A stretch of 8,072 bases of DNA, from assembly GCA_030615365.1 (NCBI GenBank), contig JAUWZM010000100.1:1-8072 (forward strand), read 5' to 3'. Positions 1 to 5,512 of the stretch are shown in pieces. The notes beneath the pieces were generated by a model. That model saw only the letters and a list, made by a program, of their open reading frames with translations. It was not told the DNA's origin and did no database searches. Position 1 is the first letter of the stretch. Every line of letters starts with the position of its first letter. This DNA is from Candidatus Aerophobota bacterium (lineage in GTDB: Bacteria; Aerophobota; Aerophobia; Aerophobales; B3-G15). The position numbers and the translations under genes are program-made.

Positions 1-133
1 TTAGAAAGTGAGAAAGTTCTTTTTTGCATTCAGATATCCTACGCTCTTTCAGATAAGATGGAAGATCCACGCACTGAGCACATAAATCACCTTGTTTAAA
101 GATTTCTGAGTTTCCGACCTGGATTAATAATAT
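1..133 (+). pseudogene. Possible decayed C-terminal tail of an ATP-binding DUF4143-type protein
   Basis: Frame 1 is open from the window edge to a TAA at 97-99. It reads KVLFCIQISYALSD, then a short acidic stretch, then HLV. After the stop the same frame continues with RPGLIIS up to the start of the 136-bp element. The pattern of a hydrophobic strand with IQxxY, then a T..E..L helix, then GLII resembles from memory the end of AAA ATPases with a DUF4143 domain. The in-frame stop and the abrupt end at the element suggest a dead gene. The match is short and unverified, and the coding part upstream lies outside the window. Confidence 0.28.
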
Positions 134-268
134 CAGAGGCACGGCTCTCAATAAATTTCAACTGAAACTCTTATTTGATGTGGAATTGCAAGAATAATTT
201 CACTTGCCACAATCACAAAAAAATATGCTCAATGACCTTCAAAAATGTCGAGTTTTCCGCACCTCTGA
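133..268 (+). repeat. 136-bp MITE-like element, left copy
   Basis: This segment is bounded by 12-bp imperfect terminal inverted repeats: TCAGAGGCACGG at 133-144 and CCGCACCTCTGA at 257-268, with two mismatches. A copy in inverted orientation at 7935-8070 has the same length and differs at one base (position 142 here). Internally, GTGG and GCAAG at 180-192 can pair with CTTGCCAC at 203-210. There is no plausible transposase inside, so it is probably a non-autonomous element or a detached IS end. No clear target-site duplication is visible. The TA next to the 133 side is also present at the matching end of the other copy. Confidence 0.85.
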
Positions 269-351
269 ACATAGATGAAAACACAACTAATCTATTCTTG
301 GAGGAGATAGGGAAATACAAGACTTAGTCCTTAAGGATGCTGGATAAAGAA

Positions 352-393
352 AAGGCTAAGGTTAAGGCTAAGGCTAAGGCTAAGGCGAAGGCG
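352..393 (+). repeat. AAGGCT hexamer tandem array
   Basis: Seven consecutive 6-bp units fill this stretch: four AAGGCT, one AAGGTT (second unit) and two AAGGCG (the last two). A partial unit follows. In one frame the array reads as alternating Ala-Lys after an ATG at 337 and ends at a TAA at 400-402, a 21-codon frame with no recognisable ribosome binding site. I regard it as a microsatellite or the tail of a vanished gene, not as a gene in its own right. Confidence 0.85.
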
Positions 394-495
394 AAGGGCT
401 AAAGATTTAAACTTCGATATTCAAGGTTATACTCATTAATCAATTAACGAGTTAAACCAAATCAAGGAAACGATGAAAAAGATGACAACTATCCC

Positions 496-524
496 TTGTA
501 ATTCAAAAAATAATGTGTTATAAT
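496..524 (+). promoter_or_regulatory. Candidate extended -10 sigma-70 promoter for the catabolic genes
   Basis: A consensus TATAAT at 519-524 is preceded by TGT at 516-518, giving an extended -10 box (TGnTATAAT). TTGTAA at 496-501 lies exactly 17 bp upstream and matches the TTGACA box at four of six positions. Transcription would start near 531 and run toward the sulfatase-kinase pseudogene, deoC and the kinase. AT-rich DNA yields chance matches, but a full extended -10 with correct spacing is a good candidate. Confidence 0.5.
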
Positions 525-548
525 ATGTATATTCGTGATCTTCATTGA

Positions 549-569
549 CTGATGTTTTACTAACATCAG
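549..569. promoter_or_regulatory. Perfect 8-bp dyad, possible operator
   Basis: CTGATGTT at 549-556 and AACATCAG at 562-569 form a perfect inverted repeat around a 5-base centre (TTACT). It lies about 20-40 bp downstream of the expected transcription start, a usual place for a repressor operator of the LacI, DeoR or GntR type. It could instead fold as an RNA hairpin. No regulator gene is in the window, so the binding protein is unknown. Confidence 0.4.
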
Positions 570-624
570 CTCTGTTCCACGGCCTTTTGACTATAGGTAT
601 CAGCCAGCGAATTATTCTCATCAA

Positions 625-668
625 CCCCCCCCTAATTTGTGGGTAAAGGTTAGACCTTTAGGTGGGGG
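625..668 (+). promoter_or_regulatory. Overlapping hairpins in the leader
   Basis: TAAAGGT at 644-650 and ACCTTTA at 654-660 form a perfect 7-bp stem with a 3-base loop. A larger stem is possible between the C-run CCCCCCCCTAA at 625-635 and TTAGGTGGGGG at 658-668, with one mismatch. The two stems share bases 658-660, so in RNA they would partly compete, or they could coexist with a shortened inner stem. No T-run follows, so this is not a simple intrinsic terminator. A regulatory role is a guess. Confidence 0.35.
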
Positions 669-863
669 TGGTCGACTTTGTCCAGTTTCAGGGGTTCACT
701 CCAGTGAGAACAAGTCCAGAGGGAAGTGAGAAGTAAGTAGGTCGTTAGCTCGGGCAAAGCTTTCAGAAGACAACTCTCTAAAGATTAGTTTCTGTGTTGG
801 GATCTTTCAGGTAAGGTTGAGTAAAATTGAAACCAAAAAATAAAATAAGAGGGAGGTAGATTC

Positions 864-1364
864 ATGAATATTATTGTAATCGTATCAGACACCTTAAGAA
901 GAGATCATCTCGGCTGTTATGGGAATCCGAGTATTAGAACACCTAATCTTGACTATTTTGTTCAAAAGTGCGTTCAGTTCGATAATGGAAGGAATTGCTC
1001 TTAACCAAAGGATACTTCTGGAACTCTTTGAAGGCCCGGGAATTGAGATTGAAGAAGTGCGGATAATCGGTGGAGGTTCTAAAAGCAAAGTCTGGCCACA
1101 GATCATTGCTGATGTACTTAATCGCAGTGTGAGTTTAACAGCTCTTACCCAGGAAGCAAATTCATTGGGAGCGGCAATAATTGGGGGAGTTGGCATATTC
1201 AATTAGGGATGTTCAAAGATTTTTCAGTTGCCAACAAGATGATAAAGATTGTGAGCATTCAAGAGCCTCAACTTGAAGCTCACCTGAGATACGAGAAAAT
1301 CTATCCAATATTTAAACAAGCTTATAAAGGCTTGGTCTCTGTTTTTGACGAATTTGTTAAATAG
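864..1364 (+). pseudogene. Chimeric remnant: sulfatase N-terminus fused to FGGY kinase C-terminus
   Basis: A good ribosome binding site (GGGAGGT, 851-857) precedes the ATG at 864. The first 41 codons read as a sulfatase start: NIIVIVSDTLRRDHLGCYG with metal-ligand Asp9, then TPNLD and VQFDN. At about 981-986 the homology switches to the next frame, which reads IMEG, IIGGGSKSKVWPQIIADVL and LGAAIIGG, the C-terminal domain of an FGGY kinase. The sulfatase frame stops at 1002-1004, before any C/S-x-P-x-R catalytic motif. The kinase frame stops at 1204-1206, yet its natural end (GMFKDF onward, closing with VSVFDEFVK) continues in a third frame to a TAG at 1362-1364, so there is also a frameshift near 1190-1208. 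The kinase part resembles the C-terminus of the intact kinase at 2107-3663. A deletion in an ancestral sulfatase-to-kinase operon followed by a small indel explains this. Neither enzyme can be active. Confidence 0.88.
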
Positions 1365-1396
1365 AGATAGTTTTATAAAAAGGGAGCAGAACAAAG

Positions 1397-2104
1397 ATGA
1401 ATCTTACAGAGAGAACCTTAGCAAAAATGATAGACCAGAGCTACCTGAAGCCTAATGCCACTGTTCAGGAAATAGTAAAGTTCTGTGAGTTGGTAAAAAA
1501 GTATAATTTTGAAGCAGCTTACGTTCTTCCAACCAATATTCCCATGCTGGTAAAGGAGCTGAAAAATACGGGAATAAAAGTAGCTACAGGGATAGGATTT
1601 CCATTTGGGACAAATCTTCCAGAGGTAAAGGCATGTGAGGCAGAGAAGATGATTGAGTTAGGGGCTGAGGAGATTGATGTAGTAATCAATATAGGAGCAT
1701 TAAAGTCTGGGAACTATCAGTTGGTATACGAGGACATTAAAAAAGTAGTTGATGTTGCTCAGAAAGTAATAACCAAGGTTATTCTCGAAACTTATTATTT
1801 AACAGACGATGAAATAGTTGGAGGTTGCCAGATTAGTAAGGATGCAGGGGCTAACTTTGTGAAGACCTGTACTGGTTTTACTCCCATTGGAGCAAAGGTT
1901 GAGCATATCAGATTAATGCGAAAGACAGTGGGAGCTAAAATGGGTGTGAAAGCCTCAGGTAAGATATGGGATATCGATACCTGTCTGAATATGATAAAAG
2001 CTGGTGCGAACAGAATTGGAGTGAGCAAAGGAGAAGTGTTGATAGATGAATTACATAAAAAATACAATGGCTCCTATGAAATTGAGGAAATAAAGGAGAA
2101 GTAA
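1397..2104 (+). CDS. deoC: DeoC-type (DERA-like) class I aldolase
   Basis: This 235-residue protein has the TIM-barrel signatures of deoxyribose-phosphate aldolase, which cleaves 2-deoxyribose 5-phosphate to glyceraldehyde 3-phosphate and acetaldehyde through a lysine Schiff base in the cytoplasm. Visible motifs are IDQSYLKPNAT (12-22), GIGFPFGT (65-72), EIDVVINIG (92-100) with the conserved Asp94, FVKTCTGF (154-161) with the probable Schiff-base Lys156, GVKASG (183-188) with the second active-site Lys185, and RIGVS (206-210). The usual GG of the phosphate loop after Lys185 is Gly-Lys here (KASGKIW). Length is normal for bacterial members. The start is supported by AGGGAG at 1381-1386. The gene begins 32 bp after the pseudogene and ends 2 bp before the kinase reading frame, so the two are almost certainly co-transcribed. 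The fold is certain. The natural substrate is less so, because classic deoxyribose pathways use a ribokinase-family kinase, not an FGGY kinase. Confidence 0.9.
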   Translation: MNLTERTLAKMIDQSYLKPNATVQEIVKFCELVKKYNFEAAYVLPTNIPMLVKELKNTGIKVATGIGFPFGTNLPEVKACEAEKMIELGAEEIDVVINIGALKSGNYQLVYEDIKKVVDVAQKVITKVILETYYLTDDEIVGGCQISKDAGANFVKTCTGFTPIGAKVEHIRLMRKTVGAKMGVKASGKIWDIDTCLNMIKAGANRIGVSKGEVLIDELHKKYNGSYEIEEIKEK

Positions 2105-2109
2105 AGATA
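2092..2109 (+). promoter_or_regulatory. Ribosome binding site pointing to an ATA start codon for the kinase
   Basis: AAAGGAGA (2092-2099), inside the end of deoC, is a strong Shine-Dalgarno sequence. Seven bases after it comes ATA at 2107-2109, followed at once by the kinase N-terminal sequence DNTYFLGIDVGTSS. From the in-frame TGA at 2083 up to 2107 there is no ATG, GTG or TTG in this frame, and none follows before ATG 2356. Either ATA is used as a rare start, or an ATG has mutated or been misread. Confidence 0.75.
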
Positions 2110-3663
2110 GATAACACTTATTTTCTTGGTATTGATGTTGGTACCAGCTCTGCAAAGGCTATTGTCTTTGATAGAGAGGGTAGCGTTGTTGCAGATGGGA
2201 AATCTACTTATGGAACTATTAACCCTCGCCCTGGATGGATAGAACAGAAGGCTCACTGGTGGTGGGATGCATTCAAGAACGCAACCAAAGAAGCTCTGCA
2301 AAGATCACGCATTAATCCGAAAACCTTACGAGGAATAGGAATAACCCATCAACGGATGACTGCTGTTCCGGTTGATAGAGACATTAACCCAATAGGGAAT
2401 GCAATTCTTTGGAATGATATGAGATGTACGGAGGAGACTGAGTGGGCTCACAAAAATGTGGGAAGGGAAAAGATATTTGAGCGTACAGGATATCCTCCCG
2501 GGTTATGGACAGTATACAAGGCAATGTGGCTTAAGCACCATAATCCAGATATGTATAAGAAAATGTACAAATTTCTTCTGGTTCCTGATTATCTCATCTA
2601 TAAGCTTACCGGAAAGCTCCTTACTTCTCAAGGAGCAGCAGTCACTACAGGATGTCTTGATATTTCCAATCCATCCAGATGGGAAACAGATATTCTTGAA
2701 TCACTTGATGTATCCAGAGATATCTGGGTACAAGATATTTTCCCTGCAGGAAGTATAGCCGGTAGCATTACGAGGAAAGCCTCCGTTGAGACAGGACTGC
2801 CCGAAGGTATTCTTGTAATCACCACAGCAGGAGATCAGCCATGCGGAAGCTTAGGGGCAGGTCTGGTAAAACCCGGGATACTGGCAATAAATGGTGGAAC
2901 TTCATGTACTTCTGAGATTCTCTCGAAACATCTTCCCTCTCGGAAGAAAATTAACTACTTCATTGAGATAAGTCCCACTGGTGATTATTTTCCTGAAGTT
3001 TCTGTTCATAGTGGAGGCTCAGCACTGATGAACTGGTTTAAGGATAACTTTGCTTCTCAGGAGATAGAGATTGCTCGTAAGGAAAAAAGAGATGTCTGGG
3101 AAGTTATTTATAATGAGGCAAGACAGATACCTCCAGGCAATCTTGGATTAATGATGGTTCCCTATCTTGGTGGAGCTGGTCCTCCTTACTGGGATCTTGA
3201 TGCAAGGGGAGTGCTTTTTGGAATAATGCTGGATCATAAAAGATCTCATCTGGTTCGTGCAATAATGGAAGGGCTATCTTATGAAACACGTCGAGCAATG
3301 GAGCTTATGGTTGAAGGAACAGGAGTAGAAATTAAGGAAGTGAGAATGTATGGAGGCTCTTCCAGAAGTGATATCTGGAATCAGATCTTTGCAGATGTCT
3401 TAGGTCTCAATGTGTATACTACAAAAACTACTGAGACTACAGCTTTGGGAGCGGCTATCTGTGCAGCCGTAGGAGGTGGGGTATACAGTACTATGGAAAA
3501 AGCTGTTAAAGAAATGGTGCATATAGATAAGGAATATTGCCCGATAGATAAAAATCGAAATGTATATGATAAGTTATATACCCAGGTCTATAGGCAGTTC
3601 TATGACAAGGTGTGCGAGCTTGTCCGCAGGTCTGCTCGTATCTCTCGTGAAAATATTGCGTAA
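2107..3663 (+). CDS. FGGY-family carbohydrate kinase (xylulokinase-like), probable ATA start
   Basis: The enzyme phosphorylates a sugar or polyol with ATP in the cytoplasm. Read from 2107 it is 518 residues, normal for FGGY kinases. The N-terminal domain begins with the phosphate-1 motif GIDVGTSS (8-15), then GWIEQ and a WWW segment (43-53), GITHQR (78-83) and AILWNDMR (99-106). The probable catalytic Asp243 lies in GDQPCGSLGAG. The C-terminal domain starts with AINGGTSCTS (261-270) and contains RAIMEG (384-389), YGGSSRSDIW (415-424) for adenosine binding, FADVLG and TALGAA. The first conventional start, ATG 2356, would remove 83 residues including the phosphate-1 motif, so it cannot be the functional start. 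AAAGGAGA at 2092-2099 points instead to ATA 2107. The gene overlaps the deoC operon closely and is the last intact gene of the plus-strand arm. The substrate cannot be read from the sequence. If ATA is a real mutation and is not used, this is a fresh pseudogene. Confidence 0.88.
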   Translation: MDNTYFLGIDVGTSSAKAIVFDREGSVVADGKSTYGTINPRPGWIEQKAHWWWDAFKNATKEALQRSRINPKTLRGIGITHQRMTAVPVDRDINPIGNAILWNDMRCTEETEWAHKNVGREKIFERTGYPPGLWTVYKAMWLKHHNPDMYKKMYKFLLVPDYLIYKLTGKLLTSQGAAVTTGCLDISNPSRWETDILESLDVSRDIWVQDIFPAGSIAGSITRKASVETGLPEGILVITTAGDQPCGSLGAGLVKPGILAINGGTSCTSEILSKHLPSRKKINYFIEISPTGDYFPEVSVHSGGSALMNWFKDNFASQEIEIARKEKRDVWEVIYNEARQIPPGNLGLMMVPYLGGAGPPYWDLDARGVLFGIMLDHKRSHLVRAIMEGLSYETRRAMELMVEGTGVEIKEVRMYGGSSRSDIWNQIFADVLGLNVYTTKTTETTALGAAICAAVGGGVYSTMEKAVKEMVHIDKEYCPIDKNRNVYDKLYTQVYRQFYDKVCELVRRSARISRENIA

Positions 3664-3700
3664 AAGCTCAGAATTTCACTTTTTTTGAAGACGTAAGAAG

Positions 3701-3808
3701 CTACTCAAATTTAATCTCTTCTAAAATTTTTATATCTACAACTTTCATAGCTTCCGTGTAGTAGCCTACATCTCTTTTTTGACTTCCTTTTTCTTTTTTG
3801 ATATAGTC
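3701..3808 (-). pseudogene. Unidentified minus-strand coding fragment
   Basis: Between an in-frame stop at 3809-3811 and a TAG at 3701-3703 the minus strand is open for 35 codons. It reads DYIKKEKGSQKRDVGYYTEA followed by a Lys/Val/Ile/Glu-rich tail. The composition looks like a real protein C-terminus, but no start with a ribosome binding site is present and I do not recognise the family. It may be the end of a gene cut off by the neighbouring insertions, or chance. Confidence 0.25.
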
Positions 3809-3845
3809 CTATGTATCAATATAATAAAAACATATAGGAAAACTA

Positions 3846-3974
3846 ATGATGACAGATAGAAAAACCCTTAGCAAGATTCGTCAACAAATAGTTTATCTCA
3901 GGGAGGAGCGAAAAAGATTAGAAGACTCACTTTTTAGACCAAAAAAGGTGATTAAACCCAACTTTCGCCAATAG
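3846..3974 (+). pseudogene. Truncated DUF6788-like fragment associated with IS elements
   Basis: This is a 42-codon frame starting at ATG 3846 with a weak AGGAAA (3834-3839 region) upstream. It reads MMTDRKTLSKIRQQ, a charged helix REERKRLEDS, then LFRPKKVIK. From memory this matches the N-terminal helix of small DUF6788 proteins found beside transposases. In those, the helix is followed by a substrate-like ERYxxCGKxxCxC segment, which is missing here. The frame ends after NFRQ, apparently where another element joins. It is most likely a dead fragment. Confidence 0.42.
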
Positions 3975-3997
3975 CATACTGAAAAAAAAATTGAATA

Positions 3998-4088
3998 TTC
4001 CAATGAAACTCGCCACTTATTCCAGTTAAAAGTTTACCACTAATTAATCCTTCACATCTCCCATTTCTATTATACAAAAAGTGGCAAC
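3998..4088. repeat. Repeated end motifs of an IS21-type element
   Basis: Two related direct copies lie at 3998-4016 (TTCCAATGAAACTCGCCAC) and 4020-4040 (TTCCAGTTAAAAG...CCAC), and an inverted related motif AAAAAGTGGCAAC sits near 4077-4088. IS21-family ends carry several copies of a terminal repeat, and these lie just beyond the 3' end of the istB fragment, where the right end of such an element is expected. The exact outer tip is not identifiable. Confidence 0.5.
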
Positions 4089-4099
4089 TTTATGTCAAC

Positions 4100-4330
4100 T
4101 TATTTTCCATATTTCTTTCTCACTGACTCTCCCTTCAACTCAATTCTAAAAGCATTGTGTATCACCCGGTCACAAATAGCATCGGCAATGGTCGGCTCCC
4201 CGATAATTTCATACCAATTTTTAACCGGAAACTGTGAGGAAATCACCGTTGAGTTTCTTCCATGCCTATCCTCCATAATTTCTAATAAAAACAATCTGCT
4301 TTGAGCGTCAAAAGGATAGAGACCAAAATC
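4100..4330 (-). pseudogene. istB: C-terminal fragment of IS21-family IstB ATPase
   Basis: IstB is the AAA+ helper ATPase that works with the IS21 transposase IstA. The minus strand encodes the last 76 or so residues. Starting at DFGL (Walker B region, complement of 4319-4330) it continues with PFDAQSR, LLEIMEDRHGR, STVISSQFPVKNWYEIIGEP, TIADAICDRVIHNAFRIELK and a basic tail to the stop at 4100-4102. Full-length IstB is about 250 residues, so the Walker A half is gone. No istA is present. Homology breaks off at about 4331, where the transposase fragment on the other strand begins. It cannot function as it stands. Confidence 0.9.
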
Positions 4331-4333
4331 GTA

Positions 4334-4584
4334 TTCTTTGTCTAAAGGAAAAAAGACAAGTTCATGGGGATCACACTATCAGCTATAAGGGAAGTAAATA
4401 TTTGATTCTCCCAACTGAAACACGATTTAGTTTTGCTAGGACTAAAGTAGAAGTACATAAACGATTAGACGGATCCATACATATATTTTATCAGGGAGAA
4501 GAGCTTAACTACAAACTTATTCCCATACGAGAGAGAAGCCATGTTCCTTCTAAAGATAATGTTTTAGCTATAGCAGGGGTATGA
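4334..4584 (+). pseudogene. C-terminal fragment of a DDE transposase (ISNCY/IS481-like)
   Basis: Frame 1 is open from about 4333 to the TGA at 4582-4584 and reads LCLKEKRQVHGDHTISYKG, then KYLILPTETRF, then FARTKVEVHKRLDGSIHIFY and QGEELNYKL. This resembles the small beta-rich C-terminal domain after the integrase core of ISNCY or IS481-like transposases, where a DHTIS...G..Y motif and a V.V...LDGSI...Y.G strand pair recur. The catalytic core is missing because the fragment begins at the junction with the istB remnant. Its own IS end follows directly. The family assignment is from memory of the motif and is not certain. Confidence 0.6.
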
Positions 4585-4626
4585 CATTTTTATTTTGCAA
4601 AAAGTATGACATATTTTTACTTTGCA
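4579..4626. repeat. Paired end repeats of the transposase element
   Basis: GTATGACATTTTTATTTTGCA at 4579-4599 (with its final A) is repeated directly at 4604-4626 with a 2-base insertion and one substitution. The first copy overlaps the transposase stop codon. Such doubled repeats at the 3' side of a transposase gene mark an IS end. The outer boundary probably lies between 4627 and 4660. The importer operon ends only about 48 bp away at 4675. Confidence 0.6.
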
Positions 4627-4674
4627 CTGACACTATCCAGAAATTGACACGGAAAAGATAGGCATTCCCAGCAT

Positions 4675-5511
4675 CTATTTTATTCCTGATGTTGTAAACG
4701 CACTAATGAATTGACGTTGCATAAGCAAGAAAAGCATAATTATAGGAAGGGTAGCTAAAACACTTCCTGCTAATTGTATATCCCATTTAGGATCCAAAGG
4801 ACTCATGAATGCTGATAAACCTAATGTTACAGGATACATTTTATCACTTCGAAGAGCAATGAGAGGCCATAGGAAATTGTTCCATGATGTTAAAGTAAAT
4901 ATAATGGCTAACACAGCAATCCCGTGTTTGATATTAGGAACAACAATTCTATAAAAAAGAGCAAATTCCGAACATCCGTCAATTCGGGCAGCATCCAGTA
5001 AGCTTGTAGGTATGCTACTGGAAATGTATTGTCTTATATAAAAGATACCAAAAGGACTGGCACTAAAAGGAATGATAACAGCTATATAGGTATTTAGTAA
5101 TCGAAGTTTTACCATCATTATAAAAAGCGGGATAATTAATACCTGAATAGGAAGTGTTAGAGTAAGTATTATGAGAATCAGAAGGGGATTACTGAGAAAA
5201 AATTTGTATTTAGCAAGTGCAAATCCTCCCAGAGTAGTAAGAATCAAGGCAAGAACAGTAAATCCCACCGTAATAACTACACTGTTAAACATCCATCGAA
5301 GAAAAGGAGTTTCGGCAAACACTTTCATATAGCTTTGTAAAGTGAAAGGTCCAGGAGTTATTTTAGAAAGTTCAACAAAAAGTCTTTGAATGGGTTTAAA
5401 AGACAAAACCACCATCCAATAGAATGGTATAATCATTGCCACTGAAATAAGTATAAGAAAGACCATCATGGTGATTGTTTTGGTTTTTTGGTGTTTAGTA
5501 GTCATAGCCAT
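4675..5511 (-). CDS. ABC sugar importer permease, MalG/UgpE type
   Basis: This 278-residue inner-membrane protein is the second permease of a CUT1-type carbohydrate importer. A first membrane segment at about 14-37 is followed by a loop (TPGPFTLQSYMKVF) and further hydrophobic segments around 75-100, 108-133, 141-160, 197-220 and 247-265. The cytoplasmic coupling motif that contacts the ATPase is LLDAARIDGCSEF (171-183) continuing to RIVVPNIKHG, which fits the EAA consensus with Asp in place of the first Glu and Cys in place of the second Ala of DGA. AGGGAGGA at 5520-5527, within the end of the upstream permease gene, lies 8 bp before the ATG. A second in-frame ATG two codons on is possible. 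The stop of the upstream gene is 1 bp away, so translation is likely coupled. The gene is last in the operon and no ATPase gene follows. Confidence 0.93.
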   Translation of the reverse strand: MAMTTKHQKTKTITMMVFLILISVAMIIPFYWMVVLSFKPIQRLFVELSKITPGPFTLQSYMKVFAETPFLRWMFNSVVITVGFTVLALILTTLGGFALAKYKFFLSNPLLILIILTLTLPIQVLIIPLFIMMVKLRLLNTYIAVIIPFSASPFGIFYIRQYISSSIPTSLLDAARIDGCSEFALFYRIVVPNIKHGIAVLAIIFTLTSWNNFLWPLIALRSDKMYPVTLGLSAFMSPLDPKWDIQLAGSVLATLPIIMLFLLMQRQFISAFTTSGIK

Positions 5512-5512
5512 T

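Larger units (their letters stand above)
271..863. other. 593-bp region without a convincing gene; promoter and leader region
   Basis: No ORF here is persuasive as a protein. The stretch holds an AAGGCT hexamer array at 352-393, a sigma-70 type promoter candidate at 496-524, a perfect dyad at 549-569, GC-rich hairpin sequences at 625-668 and a small imperfect hairpin at 694-711 (GTTCACT against AGTGAGAAC). If the promoter is right, the transcript would have a leader of roughly 330 nt before the ribosome binding site at 851-857. I do not recognise a riboswitch or T-box class. The minus-strand frame 436-624 is discussed among the rejected items. Confidence 0.5.
3664..4674. mobile_element. Insertion-sequence graveyard between converging operons
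   Basis: No intact gene lies in these 1011 bases. In order they hold an unidentified minus-strand coding fragment, a short DUF6788-like plus-strand fragment, IS21-type end repeats, the C-terminus of istB (minus), the C-terminus of a DDE transposase (plus) and its end repeats. At least two unrelated IS families are represented and all are truncated. The position, between the 3' ends of the kinase and of the importer operon, is one where insertions would do least harm. No clear intrinsic terminator for either operon is visible. Confidence 0.8.

Noticed and set aside
179..328. Plus-strand frame of about 50 codons starting in the left 136-bp element (begins MWNCKNNFTCHNHKK)
   Set aside because: It has no ribosome binding site, it runs out of the repeat into unrelated DNA, and the right copy gives a different tail. 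Cys and His spacing is suggestive of nothing specific. Probably chance.
352..393. CRISPR array
   Set aside because: The repeats are 6-bp tandem units without spacers.
436..624. Minus-strand frame of 62 codons with a hydrophobic C-terminal stretch (GIVVIFFIVSLIWF)
   Set aside because: It starts with TTG or ATG after a G-run, not a proper ribosome binding site, matches no family I know, and overlaps the strong plus-strand promoter and dyad. A small membrane protein is possible but unsupported.
894..1202. Minus-strand frame over the sulfatase-kinase remnant
   Set aside because: It is the antisense shadow of clearly recognisable kinase coding sequence.
1795..2301. Several minus-strand frames over deoC and the kinase start
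   Set aside because: All are antisense to well-supported coding sequence and have no motifs of their own.
2456..3298. Alternative frames inside the FGGY kinase on both strands
   Set aside because: The kinase frame is continuous and full of family motifs. The others are incidental.
4092..4304. Plus-strand frame of 70 codons
   Set aside because: It is antisense to the istB fragment, whose conserved motifs fix the true strand.
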